Assembly: GCA_003344405.1 (NCBI GenBank)
Contig: NOWV01000095.1
Coordinates: 225,674 to 289,673, forward strand
Length of the DNA stretch: 64,000 nt
From: Trichoplax sp. H2
Taxonomy: Eukaryota > Placozoa > Uniplacotomia > Trichoplacea
Direction: 5' to 3'
Shown here: piece by piece, positions 24,724-39,700 of the stretch
How the letters are laid out: each line of letters starts with the position of its first letter
Numbering within the stretch: the stretch's first letter is position 1
Notes under the pieces: generated by a model
Seen by the model: only the letters and a program-made list of their open reading frames with translations
What the model was told of the DNA's origin: nothing
Database searches by the model: none
Translations under genes and position numbers: made by a program

Positions 24724-24787
24724 ATGGCGTTATCACTAGTTTTGCTTTGGTATTGCATTTTTCTTATTAATAATTCACAAGGTTCAG
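24724..24787 (+). CDS. signal-peptide exon of LRR-GPCR gene 1
   Basis: ATG at 24724 opens MALSLVLLWYCIFLI, a typical hydrophobic signal segment, followed by NNSQGS. The donor used is TCAG|GTACGA (phase 1). An alternative donor, CAAG|GTTCAG six bases upstream, keeps the same phase. The longer form is preferred because the paralog's signal exon at 54799 also measures 64 nt and ends TCAG|GT. Confidence 0.8.
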
Positions 24788-27700
24788 GTACGAAACTCTT
24801 TTCGCTTACAGGCAGTGCTGATTTAATGATTACAAATCATGCAGCAACTACCATCAGTGAATGAATTTTAGGGAGATACCCTGTCTTATGATGTGTTGAA
24901 TTTTTGACCCAAGAATCAGTGGATGTCTTTCTGAATAAACAACTGAATCATTTTATTTAAATACTTACTGTACTGCTTCTAATAGTCGTTAGTAGTGGTA
25001 AAGCACTTTTGCGATAATATACCAATAACATTATCCAGGAAATTCTATTTGTTTTTGATATCCTTTGGATTAAATTTAAGGGTCAGATAAATGGCCGTTA
25101 CAAGTACATTAAAAGGAATTATATTTACAAAGTAATTGTTAGTTTTTATGAGTGTAGTCTGAGTAGCAAGTTTTAATTCAGTGCTATTCAAATAAAAATT
25201 TCATTCCATTCCTAGTGCAGTATGTGTTGACTTATCTGAATCAGTATTTATCGTTGGTCTGGATCATAATAAATAATATTTACCGATGTTATTGAGTGAG
25301 ATATGAGCTTTACCGAGATCAATGCTTATTTAGTACGACAAAGTATATAAAATTATCTCTGTATTTAAATGAAACAAATTGATATACCAAACTGAACTTT
25401 TAGAAATGTAGTAGTTTTTGCTTTATCTTAAAGACACCTAATCACAGGCTCAAATAAATCTAGAAAAATAAATTATTGAAAAGGCATTCACTTCGGCTAG
25501 TAACTACATAATATAATAGCCGTGAAATATGGTCGCTTTAAAATAGACAGTATAGCTTCGAATTTCTATAAATTATCATTATTAATCAAAATTATTGAAA
25601 TCCCCAGATGGCCTTTGATAAGAATATCTTAATGGATTTATATTCATTTACTGTCAGTCAAGAAATGAATTTTATATGTTTTATTATTACGTTGCAATAG
25701 AGATCCAGTGTCCTAAAACTTGTGATTGTCAGTTTGCTTCTAAAATACAATGCACAAATCCCATATTGACCACGTTTCCAACCTCAGGAGCAATTTTATC
25801 TACTGTTAGGCAACTGTAAGTATTGTCTATTAAAGTATCTTTATTATAGGTACTTAAATTTAAAGTTAAGCTTCCAGCTCCAATAAAGAATAATAGCGAA
25901 TCCGACTTTTCTACGTCGTATATAGAAAATGATGACTTTCTGCTAAAATAAATTCCACTTATAACTTGAAAGTTTAACATTTAATTAATGATTAATTTAA
26001 TAATGAAATACAGAGTGATTATGGGAACAAAGATTCGATCTGTCGGAAAAGATAATCTCTTTAATTATCCAAATTTAACACTGCTGTAAGTCAAAGATAT
26101 CGCTGGATACTGGTTCAATTACATATTTCCTTTAAATTAAATCACTTAGTCACGCTAATTTTTCTAATCAATGTCGTACATTGACAACTTAATAAATATT
26201 CAAGTTGAGTTTATAGATTATTACTACTCAGAGGTTGACCATTTTAATTTAGAAACTTAAAGAACAATAAAATTGAAGACATTCAAGATGGGGCCCTTGC
26301 AGGATTGCATAATTTAAAAACACTGTAAGTTGAAAAGACTCTTTTAATAGAGTACTTGTTTCTCACGAAAAATCTTCTCAAAATTTGAAGAATAGTCTCT
26401 ACATATGCAAAAATGCTTGAGCTATTATTATCATCATGATCTGCGAAGTATTTTCTATTAAGTCACTATGGATCGATTATCTAAATACGTCTGTCTTCTA
26501 TATTACTTTATACAGAGTGCTTGATCAAAATGTGCTGGATGATTTAATCAATCAGAGAACATTCGAAGGATTATCAAATTTAACAACTTTGTGAGCTACA
26601 CGAGTACAATGAGGACGGAAATGTGCAAATAAGAAAACAGATTTATCAATAAGTTGATAACATAATAGTCAGCAGCATTTACTATAATTTTATTGCTACA
26701 AAAAACTATAAAATGTTACTGGCTTTATCTTAACAATTAATTTGACAGTTATTAGTATAGTGTAGATATTATTTAGGAGCCTATAGTAGCTAAAGGGTTT
26801 CGATAGTATTACAACGTATTTATTAGAAGCACATCAGCCTGATCATCTTCTCTAAAATAACGTAGAAATCCTAAAATATATTATTTTATCATTTGAAAGT
26901 TGGCAATGTTGCACTAATTTTGAATCGGTTTGTCCATTTAGACATTTGGGATATAACAGGATAAAAAATATTGTAGATGACGTTTTTGCCAGATTACATA
27001 GCTTGGAATCACTGTAAGTTTCCCTACATCAGTACTGTCAATTTTTAATAATTTCCATGTTAATGTTGCAGTATCTAAGAACATTTAGCATTTTAGACTT
27101 GAGGATATACTATCTGAAGGATAATTCGCGTATTTCTAAACTATGATATTGTACTGTTTGTAATTCCTGAAACTTCGCTCTGTCCATCCATTGGTGAATA
27201 ACATTAATGTCTCAAAAATACCGTGTTAATGATTACTAAACTGGCATAGATCGTTGCACTACAACATGCTTCATGAATTAACTTCTCCAAGAATATTCCA
27301 GGGATTATCAAGATTGAAATATTTGTAAGCTAAAAATAAGTGATAAATAACATTATCCCGTAATAATAATGTTGATTAAGCGACAAACGTCCGACGTATC
27401 GACTATAAATTTTAGTTTCTTTAAGATCATAACATAATATAAGTTGGTTCAATACTAGCAGCATTTCCTATTTGTTTGACACTCATAGCAAATCATAATT
27501 AGTAAAAACCGATTTTGCTTTAGAGTACTAATGAAATAAAAACAGCTGAAACATCATCCGATGATTTAAGCAGTATGCACACTACGTAATAGAATCGCAT
27601 CATAACTACTTGAAATGAGTTAGTAGCGATAATTTTGAATTGACATTTATCAATTTAGGTACCTGTATAACAATAAGATAGAGAAGATCTCAGATGGAGT

Positions 27701-30700
27701 TTTTGCAAGCTTGCACAGCCTGCAAAAACTGTAAGTAATTGTAATAAAGCATAATTACTCTTCAATACAAATTATACAGCGATTGGGTGTTTGTTTACTT
27801 CCATAATAAGGTTTTCTTAATATATTACTGTTATTCGCTAATGATTGCTATGCAAGCATTTAAACGATCTTCTTTATTCTAAAAATAACATTGTAACGTG
27901 TTTATTTTCGAAATCTTGCTCAATTCGTTTATTGGTATATATTATTAATAGCTCGAAATATTAATGACTGTAAAATTGATGTAGGTCTTTGCAGTACAAT
28001 ACGCTACACGATATAACTTCTCCGAGAATATTTCAAGGATTACCAAGTTTAAAAGACCTGTAAGCTATAAAACAGTAAATTAATAACGGCATCATCCGGG
28101 AATAATTTCGAATAAATTATTAGCATCCATAGATTAAATAAGCTTAATATTTATATTTAAATTATTTAAATATTTAATATTCTTTGTAATCTCTGTACGA
28201 TGTCAGATGACTCACTATTATAATAATTACCGTCCGCATAAGACTAATACGACATTTCAATAACTAAAACAACTGATTGTATAGTTGAGCATCAATAAAA
28301 TAGCAAGAGCTAGAATATCTAGTAATGATTTAAATGATATGCAAATAACATCATAGAGTGGCATCGTCCCACTAGCTAAAATAAATAACTATAATTTTAA
28401 CATTTTGGATTGATTTTTGATGATCCAGGTACCTGCACAATAATAAGATTGATAGGATTGCGGACGGAGTTTTTGCAAGTTTGCATAACCTACAAGGGCT
28501 GTAAGTTACGAATCTTGCAGTAGAATAATTACTGTTTATTGAAAATTATACCAGTAATATATGATGTTACTCCTAGTCAGTTGAGGATACTTAGCTAGAT
28601 TAAATGAGCTACAGCTTAAAGTTATCATGAAATAATACAGTTATTGTATATTCTTTACTATTCAGTAACATAAGAGCTTTAAGTTACTTTATAGACTAAC
28701 TAAAATAATGGTAACTTATAAATTTCTTTATGATTTAACAACGTCTCTTCTTTAGTAATCTTATATGTTTATATAGACAATCTCTGTAAACTGTTCTAAA
28801 TTCTAAAACTATGGTATAATTCTTAAATTGCTTAATTATTGGGCTTTAATGATCATCATTTCAGATACTTGTATTCAAACATATTAACTACATTGAATTC
28901 TTCAAGAATCTTTGAGGGATTGTCAAACTTGAAGAAGCTGTAAGCTATGTAGATATACAGCTAGAATTTAAGATAATATGAGAAATATCAGTGGTATATT
29001 TGCGCCAACTTCTGTATCATCATAGCACATAGATTCTAATTTGTATATCATATTGAATAGATTACTATATCCAGAAATATTTTAGTTCAGTGGTTTTTTA
29101 TTTAGGAAACTGAATATTTGAAATACTTAGATCAATGCATTGCTTGAAATCTGAGCATTGAGTGTTAACTATGAGTTTAACGGGAATTACGATATATTTT
29201 TCTTTGATACAGGTATTTACAGAAAAATAGGATAGAAAAAATTGGAGATGAGGTTTTCATAAACTTATATAATGTAGAGAAGCTGTAAGTTATGGTACAT
29301 GCAATTCATTTTTAAGATCTAGGTCTTTGCAAATTAAAGGAAATATTTACGTTAACTATAAAATCATATTATAATTTTTGAAGTTCAAATTAGCCTATCG
29401 ATATCAATGCTTATTCTTAATCTCTCTCTGTTTAATAATGTAGAGAATTAGAAGAAAACATATTGGATGGTATGAATTCTTCTGGAATTTTCAAAGGATT
29501 GTCAAATCTAAAAAGTTTGTAAGTTATACTGCTGCTTATCAGTTAATAACGACTGATACTATCTCTTTAAATCTATCGTTAATAAGCTGCAAGTTTATTA
29601 TACTATGTTTAAAATTCATTCCATGCAATCTACTGTCTCCTTTTAAGACTACTATCTTTAGAATCATTGACTTGTACTATCTACTATATTTGTATGGTTA
29701 CCATAACTGAAATCTATATTTAAACAATAAAGTTTTAACTATTGAAACACGTAGTTTATTTTCTGATTTTACCCATCACTATTTCCTTACAGCAGCACTT
29801 ACTGAAGTATATACCATAAATTTCGTTCAGTCACCATCGCGTACATATTAAATAAATATTATGTACATGTTTTCATTGCAAAATTTATCTTGATGAATTA
29901 TCTACTTCTCTAATATTAGCCAAGTTAAAAATTACTCCAAGATCCGTTAAATAATATAATATTTCATAAATATTAGAGAGACTATGAGACGGGATTTTAA
30001 AAATTTCTTACTTGAGAGTTGTTGTCTTGACTTTGATTCTATGTAATTCGTTGCAGATATTTAGATAAAAATAAAATATCCTACGTTGCTGATGGAGTTT
30101 TTCTTCCAATAAAAGGGCTAACATATTTGTGAGTTTGTAAAAATGTAAACATTTAAAACATTTGTACATATGTATATTATAATTTAAAAGGTTACTACTA
30201 AGCTTAGTTTGACATATATTATCAGTCTTCGATTATAAATTTATTATATCGATTATAAAGCTTTAGTCAAATAAGCAAATAGCACTTCTATGTCAGTAAT
30301 ATTTAGCAATAAGCTTCGATCAATTTCACTTACCAATTTCAAATTTCGGTAAAATCTTTCAATACCTTGAAATATAGTATACAAAGTCACTCTAAGATTT
30401 GTGTCTAGTAAGATTAACTTCTGTATGGGCTGTATTGGTATTCGCTAAATGTCGCAGTTGCAATTACCAACAAGCCGGTTATTATAGTTAGCTGGAAAAA
30501 ATTATTAAAATCATTCAGCATTTCTTTAGTCAGAGACGGACTCATTGTGCCAACACCATTGGCTTAATATTTGCGTTATGACTATTTTCGTTTTGTTGTA
30601 TTAAATGATATTGCTATAATAACTTAAAATACTGCCTATTTTCGACTATTCTAACTATCACCGTGCGATAAACAGTGGCCAAAAGGCTTAGTAGTTATTT

Positions 30701-33700
30701 CAATGGTAACTAATTCAGATTTATTTCTCTGATGCACTTGCACTCTCATTATTAGGAACATTATTTTAGAAGTTTTTAACAAGTTCATTTATGCCAATTA
30801 TAACAACGGAGATTAACATATCTTCAAGTATGGAATAATAATTTATCTACGTGCATGCTTCTAAAATTGATGATCAATTTTATCAGTTGTTTAATTAATT
30901 AAGCTCGATATACGTAAGTCAAAGATTATCTGATCTTAACGGACTGTAGTTATTATTATTAAGTAAATTAAAATAAGATCCTACATGCTGATCATAATAC
31001 CAATTTGATAAAGTCAATAACTCGCGTATTCATATTATCGGCTTAGAAACCAATATAATATTGCACGTAACAGCAGTAAAGTTCTAGTTATAGATATAAA
31101 AAGAGTAGGTATTCTAGACTAGTGAAGAGATAAAGGATTGATATGCAAAGATGATAAAATGATAGTCTATTTCCACGCTTAAAAATAAATAGCCTTTGCA
31201 ATCAATTTGATGTGAAGCACTTTGATATTAGTAAAATTCATTCAGTTGCCCGGCTTTAAGAAGTAAATACATGTATTCAGAATATTATTATTCATAACTT
31301 TAAAATTACTACAATAATTATAACGCCATTTCACTCTAAAAAGGATTGAATAAATTGCATTTTGAATTGACTGAAATATAATTGATTATTCACAGGAGGT
31401 TATCAAAAAATGGGATTCGTCATATAGATGACATTCATATTAGTGACTTAAGTAACTTGCAGCAGTTGTAAGTTAGAAGTAAATCAATTCAATTAGAACA
31501 GATATGCAGATTCTGCATCTTATAATTTTATTGCTGTATGCTTTGGTAAAGTTTATTGTTTTCAATTCTTAGATCACTATCACGGAACAGAATTAGCGAA
31601 TTGCCTGCCGGAGCATTTAAAAGCATGACCAAGTTACGGACATTGTAAGTAATTACTGCTCCATATTCAAAGTAAACTATTCGCCTAGTCAGGCATGAAC
31701 AAAATATCGAACTTTTTAGATCGAAATAAGTTAAAATGCATTACCGCGTCATATATTTGCTTATTATTTCATCAAATTTTTAGAGATTGATATTTGTCAA
31801 AATCGATAGCTATTTGTACGATCGTTTAGAAAAATACTTCACATTTTATGGATCATTATAAAAATATTTTTGGATATCAATTATTGAATATTTAGATATT
31901 TCTGTAAAAGCGTTAATACCAATAGTAAAAATTGGCTATGGACTAATTTACTCATCAGAAAAACTGTTTAAAGTGTGCACTGACCGTTAATTGATGGTAT
32001 ACCATCACAGAATATAGATCATATTAGGTCTTTGTTAGTGTAACTGTTATAGGGAGTTAGATTAGTCGCCAGATTTGAGTTAGTTACTATTTGTCACGGT
32101 AGTGAATCTACCGTAATGAATGATAACTTACTTAATTTAGACATGTATATGTATCACGTTAAGATAGTTATTAATTTGGATATGTGCATGAATCATTTGA
32201 CGACTTAATATAGCCGATACAAACCTGTTCCTAATACCGGTTAAATTATACTAAATATGGTATATGAATTGTCAATGGTAAATTCAATATAAATCCTGTT
32301 AATTATAAGCTAGCGTAAACATAAAGTTAATCTATAGTAATATCAAAAATTCATTGGATCAGATTAGGAATAGTTTAATGTATTCACGAAGTCTCATTGG
32401 TCGAAATATATCACACATCGTAAACCGATTTTATGGCTACAAAAGCTATTTAAATGATTGATTTTGAATATTAAATTAGACTTGCATTTTCTAGAATAAA
32501 GATATAGTTAGAAGATTCCGAAAGTACATTTCACAGTTATTGTTACTTATCTAGGGTAATCTAATTAGTTTAGATTAGGCAAGTTTAGTTAAGTAACACT
32601 ATTATAAGAGATTGACACAATTTTTCGTAGTTTAATAGATCCTTTATTATAGACTGTAATCCTTAAAATAATTAATTAGTTCTGTGGATGACGGTAAACA
32701 ACGTCAGCCCTTATATTTGAGAATAATCTAGAATACCTACAAAATAATAAGATACAGCAGAATCGGACTATTAACTGTCGTAGTCAGCCCACGACAAGGA
32801 AACCTGGGCCTTTGAAGTTGCATGAATGCTAAGGCTACAACAGCCAAGCATGCCCCAACGGGCCAAGCGTAGACTAGTCTTAGGCTTTTAAAATAGTTTA
32901 TTGAACCAAGGTAGTCTTGACATCCAAGACTACTCTAACTACACGCGTACACTACACGGTCAGTCGACAGCTCAGCTGCTAGTGAGAGCGCTGGGCTTTA
33001 TATACCTTAGCTCGGTTACACTCGGTGCATAGCTTAGGAAAACAACTCTAAAACATACAGCTTTTGTATAGCCGACAGTCTATATGGTTTAGTATGGCAG
33101 ATGGCGTAAACAACACTAATGAGTTATGAACTAATTAAGGGCCAATTAACAATCAAAGGCTCAGCACAAAGTAACAGAAATTACTATTGTGTGAATATTA
33201 GTTATCACCTCTGTAAATACACTGCTCTGCACAGAGTCTACAACAAGTATAACTAGACTACTAATAATGTTACAATTATCGCATAGCTAATAAATAAATG
33301 TTATTAACAATTAATAAGATCTTAATTACTAATTACTAATTACTAAGGCTAATGCCACAATTAATTGACGGAGTATGTACTCCGTCACACTTATTAACAT
33401 AATGTTACAGTACACCTTATGAACTAGTGTTATTTCAAAATTACAAAATATTGTTTCTTCTATGCGATATAGAAATTGACATTATAAAATGTTTTATGCA
33501 GATGGTTATATGCAAACTCAATTAATATTATTAACCAAGAAGCATGGAATAATTCTCTAGAATTACGTCTGATGTAAGTAGAAATGAAACATTAATGATG
33601 TCAAAAGTAGATAACAACCGAAAGTTTAGCTATCCACCGTATACGTCAAATAAACCATGAGTATAGAGCAGTATTTTTTGATAATTTGTTCTTCTAGCAT

Positions 33701-36700
33701 TCGATTACATTTTTACCCAGTTGCTAACCAAGAATGTTTTTTTCAAAAATTATCTTAATAGCTTGTGATCTACATAGTTAAAGTATTCTATTAGTGATGC
33801 TAAACCCTACAATTATTCATAATCACGCAAGCTAAGGCAAAAAACTCAAGAGCTTCTTTCCAGACAAATCTTAAATTCTAATTTTGTATTTTCATGCATT
33901 TCGTGATTTAGCTTTTATCTCATATAACAATCAATAAATTTCTAGATTAATAGCATCTTTAGCTAATACAACCATATGTGGCTGTGTTATATACTGTATT
34001 AGCGTAGAAATATCTGTGTTAGGATAATTTTGTTAGCCTATCCTTATTTAGCTAACTTCTAGTTTCAGTTCGAATCATTGTGTTTGTAACTTACTTATGA
34101 TAGATTGTAAATTGTCGTAGAAATGTCTCATGATAGGACATATCGTAATCTGACTATTCTGTATTAGTCATCAGATGTCTATGTTCATAAATACTGTTGT
34201 CTGCATTAGGAAGCACTAGCTAAAATTAATATCTAATTCAGTGAATGATTCCAAAGTTAATCTTACTAACTATGACTTATGAACTAATGAAGAAGAGCAT
34301 ATAAATACAGTATATCGTATACTAAAGTTAATTCTTAAACTTAGTGTTTAACGTAAAATACGAGGCGTCTAAGTCTTTGTGTAGTCTGCTAGTAGAACAA
34401 AAGTGTTCCTGATAGTGCAGATATCGTTTCTTGATACGTGGTTTAAGGAATTGGCTTATTGATCGTACATTGCGTTATCTTGTTGCAAAGCTATTTTGTG
34501 ACACCATAGCTGCCTTTAAATCAAGTGAATCAAATCTAATAAGCGCATTGTCGATATTGTAAAAAATAATTGTTTGTGTTGATATTAACTTAGACGAATT
34601 AGATAAATATTTAATAGTAAGTTAGTGTATTCTATCAACAGAGATTTGTCCCATAACGATGTCACGAATATCAACGAATCCGGTTTATCACAATTTAAAT
34701 ACTTGAAAGCATTGTAAGTTTGTTACTGTCAGTAGATATTCCAATGAGAACTTAAATATCTTATATGTCATGTTTATAACGCTAATCAATACGAGTATAT
34801 GAAGCGAATTAAAAGTAAGTTTATTTAACTTCGTAGAACCCTTGGCATAAATAATCTAGTTCAAATAGATGACTTTATCTTTTCTGAATTATCCGAAGTT
34901 TCAAGCTTGTAAGAAACTATTTTTGAATTCTCAAATATAGTAACATGGTCAAATATTTTTGGACTTTGCTTAACCATTCAATATTGTAATATTTTGTATG
35001 TTTTTCAATTTAATTTAATGACAGAAAGCTATATGGCAATGATTTAACATTGATCAGTACTTATTCCTTCTATGGACTATGGAATATGGAAAAATTGTAA
35101 TGCTGTGCTTAATTATTTTAAAGCCTTGAGCTTACATGCATAATTATGCTCTTATTAATAATTGATGTGTCTTATTACAAAGAAATCGACCTAGAAACTA
35201 TCAGAAAAGTTTGTTGCTTATTAAATTTTATATGATGTTTACGATTTCTCACATATCAACTTAGGTACCTATTTGACAATAAAATAAGGGTCATCCTTCC
35301 GGAAGCTTTTGCTAATCTAAATAAGTTAGCTGTCGTGTAAGTAAGCGTATGTAATAGGCTAACGGTAAAGTGAAGCAATAAATAATGAATTAATTTAGTT
35401 TTATAACCCTATAGCTGTGTACTTTTTATGCAGTATTAGTTTATAATTTAAGAACAACTATGCATTTTTAGTTCTTTAACGCTTTGCGCCGCTGCAAATG
35501 TTTAATAGTTACATTATCGATCAATTATATTAATAAGCGAACTAGAATTGAGTAGTATTCCAAAAGTTTGATACTGCTGAATTAACTAGGGTATTTAATG
35601 AGTGAGATCAAATTGGTCTTTATCCAGTCCATAAAAGTCGAATATACGAGCCAGGCTTCTGTATATTGTTATAATCTATATTATATATAATTCAAAGATC
35701 ATGGTGATTACGTCGTAGTTAGGCGTTATAGTTGAATAAGCAACGTAAATTATGCAGTCTGTAGAGGCTGATGATGAAATGGCTTGATTATTGTGTACGC
35801 TACTCTTTGTACTTCGCATTCCATGCTGTAACTAATAGTCTACTGACTGTCTTCTACTAGTAAAATAATGTGTTACAATATTTGAAAGATTTGGTGTTTA
35901 CAAGCTTTGCTAGTATAAATGGCTGAAAAATACCTATTTTCTTACAATGCGAGCCTAAATATAACAGCAGACAAGCTACTATCAGGATCCATTTCTTGCT
36001 ATATTAATTTATTAAAAATGTGCACTTGGTTTATCCATGACCTAATGTGCCTCTAAACTGTGCGAACTATCACTTAAGCTGATAAAGGTGTTGCTACAAA
36101 ATTTGTAACGATATGCAACTACGGATACAGATCTAGAATGTGATAAAATTCTATATGATAGTAATTCCAACCATAAACTACAATTGAATTTGAGTATAGT
36201 ATTACAATTTTAATGCGTTAATTCTTTTAAACCACCCATTTTCGTCACCGTCTAGTGATCTATCACGGAATGAACTAGTATCTATCAACAATCGTGTATT
36301 CAGCAAGTTGCCTTCTCTAGAAACATTGTATGTCATACCTACTTTATATTCTTATTGCCTTTTCATTTATAAGCTTAAAATCTAATGCAACGAAATGCTA
36401 TATTGGGCTAAAATTAAATTTTGATTTGTCTTATTCTAGGCTTATTCCAGATAATTTTGTCTTCAACATTACTGCAGCCACTTTTGAAGGCTCTTATAAT
36501 CTTAGTACCATGTAAAATATATTTAGACGTTAAAGTATTTTTAGTCATAATGCTATTAGATAATCTGGGACCTTCAAATACCACTTTTTTAGAAAATTAT
36601 CTGGAAATAGTGTCCGGCAGATTTCTAGCAGTTCATTCTCTAATTTAACTAATTTAAAAAAGCTGTAAGTTATTTACATAATTTAAACAAACTTGTAAAA

Positions 36701-39700
36701 TCGACATAGCTTTATCTAAATCAATCGTGATTATCTACAGTAATCCATGTCTATGATTTTATGATTAGGGAGCTTACAATTTGCTCCATTTCTGAACTTG
36801 GGACTGATATTTTCTCTAGCACATCTAAACTTGAGCAATTGTAAGTTTAAGTTATTCATTTCAGTAATCTAAATTGTTTTAAATTTGCCTTTTAGTTTTT
36901 CTATTTGGACCTTAGAGTTAATCTAATATAGGAAAAATGACTTAAAATTCATTTCTATAGGGACCTTAGTAGCTGTAAAATTTCGGTGGTTTCCTCTTGG
37001 GCTTTCTCTAATTGCACTAACCTAAAAATGTTGTAAGTTTTTCATTTCCATGACTATAAGTACATAAATTAGAAATGTGCTCTATTATCAATAGTCATTA
37101 CGGTCAGGCAGAGTGCAATTTCTTAGAGACACTTTTCTGTTAGAAGTAAATCATTGCCAGTTATTTCAGATAAAACGATCACGCTAATAAACTTTTAAGC
37201 TCACTATCGATACTGTTTTGTTAGATATAAGAGGGAGACAATTTGTTTGTATTTACTTAAATCTGATTATAAACGGTGCATAAATGATAATTTTAACTTA
37301 ATTTTTTATAGAAATTTATCAGCTACATTAATACAAACCTTACCACCGTATTTATTCGGATTTAACACGCAAAATAATATTGAGGAAATGTAAGTTTATA
37401 AATGAATTGATAGCGACGGTAATTTTTGCGATTTTCATGTGATTCACATTGTCTATATTCTTTAATCTTAAGTTCATGTTTCATATGTATTAAAATTAAA
37501 GCCAAATCCACATTCAGTTAATACCATTTTTTTGAAATGGTATTTATTTGATAAATCTAACTTATAAATAAACTGCTTATCATAGATATATAAATCGGAG
37601 CAGAATAGAAATAATAGATGAGAATGCGTTTTATGGGCTAAATAAGCTAAAGATTCTGTAAGATCAAAAACTAAATATCAGAACTGTTATTAATCTTTTT
37701 CATCTATAAGAATAACTGTATATAATGTATATATACATCAGTTAAGTTATTTTGTAATCCGCTTCTAAAATAATGATGTCTATCAATTATAAATTTAGAA
37801 CGTTATGTACAAATTTTATTCGATACCTTCACCCTGATACTTTCAAATCGCTGATAAAGCTGGAAGAATTGTAAGCAGACAATTTGAATATCAATATCAC
37901 CACCACAGGTGTAAATATGTAGCATACCTGACGATTGTATTTACAGCAGTTTTCACAGCATCATGTAAGTTTGAATAATCGTTTATTAATCAATGTGGAA
38001 AGTACTGCTTCGATATTATCAATATACCGGATAAGCATTATTATGCCGACGTATTCATTGTACTATGATTAGCAAATATTACTTCTATAGGACTTGATTT
38101 AATGAAGTATTCAAGAAACCAGTCTTACGAATTACACTATAGTTAGTTTGTGTTCTAAATCTATAGTGAAACTGTAAGGAAATATACATCACTTAAAGCG
38201 GTGAACCTATTTTCAAGCCCAGTAAAATATATGATGTGCAGATGGCTATTGCATGATTATAATAAAATCTAGTTTTCCTTGGATAATCGGCTTAATTATA
38301 TAATCTGATTTAAGTAAATACTATATCAACAAGAATTCGTAAGACATATAGGACATATTCCCTTTATGCAAATAGAATCCTGAAATTTTTAAAGGATTAG
38401 TTCTTAACTAACAACATCAATTGCAGGAATCTCAATCAGAACAAAGTTAAATATCTCCACGATTTTGAATTCGCTAATGTCGGATGCTTAAAAGAGCTGT
38501 AAGCCTACTAAATAAATTAAAGTACCTGTATTCTTAAAATACAGAGATTCTTATGTTCTTTGATGTAAATTGAGTCATTTTAAATTTTATAAATGGTCGT
38601 AACTACTAATATTACTAATGAATGCTGTAAAAGTAAGCTGTATCGCAAGTTCTATTGGTTAACAAAATTAAGCGCCGTAGATCTAACTACATAAGGTCTC
38701 TTGCAAAACATGATACAAGATATAGTGTTACAAATGATTATTATATACTGTATTTTGTAGGTATTTAACATCTAATGAAATCAAATTAATGGGCAAGAAA
38801 GCATTTCAGGGTCTGAAAAAGCTAACACGATTGTAAGATTTACTTGTACTATTAACGTAACCTGTGACTTATTTATAAATTTCTTAGACCAAAATAATTT
38901 TGTGACAGTGTTATATACCGTATTAGAGTATAAATATCTATGTTAGGATAATTTTATTAGCCTATCTTTATTTAGTTAATTTCTAGTATAGTAGATTGTA
39001 AATTGTCGTAGAAATGTCTCATGATAGGACATATCGTAATCTGACAATTCTGTATTAGTCATCAGATGTCTATGTTCATAAATACTGTTGTCTGCATTCG
39101 GGAGCAGTAGCTAAAATTAATATCTAATTCAATGAATGATTCCAAAGTTAATCTTACTAACTATGACTTATGAACTAATGAAGAAGAGTATATAAATGCA
39201 GTATATCGTATACTAAAGTTAATTCTTAAACTTAGTGTTTAACGTAAAATACGAGGCGTCTAAGTCTTTGTGTAGTCTGCTAGTAGAACAAAAGTGTTCC
39301 TGATAGTACAGATATCGTTTCTTGATACGTGGTTCAAGGAATTGGCTTATTGATCATATATTACGTTATCTTGTTGCAGTGCTGTTTTGTGACAAATATA
39401 TTTTCACGACGTAGACCTTAGCTAAACTTCTTTTATTAAGAAATTTAGAAAATTTCTATACCATAAGCATAGTTCTTAAAATTTATTTCCATTATCTAAA
39501 TCAAATTATACTTTATGTTTCATCTACTGATTAAAATATAGTCTGTCATGACTTGTGAAGGAATTATTGAATCATATGATAGGCATATCAATAACAATTA
39601 CTTAATTTCGCTCAATCGGACTGTTTTCGCCGGATTATATAACCTCACTTATCTGTAAGTGTCAAATTAATAATTTATAGCCAATTTCAACGCATATTCG

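Noticed and set aside
29878-29940. Possible additional dead B-type LRR exon
   Set aside because: Some word similarity to B exons (GAATTA, CTTCTC, CCAAGTTAAAAA) but no acceptor and too many differences to separate from chance.
37947-37964. 18-nt phase-2-2 segment between TTTACAG and GTAAGT
   Set aside because: Splice-like ends and phase are compatible, but it is too short to be an LRR module and could be chance; it was left out of the model.
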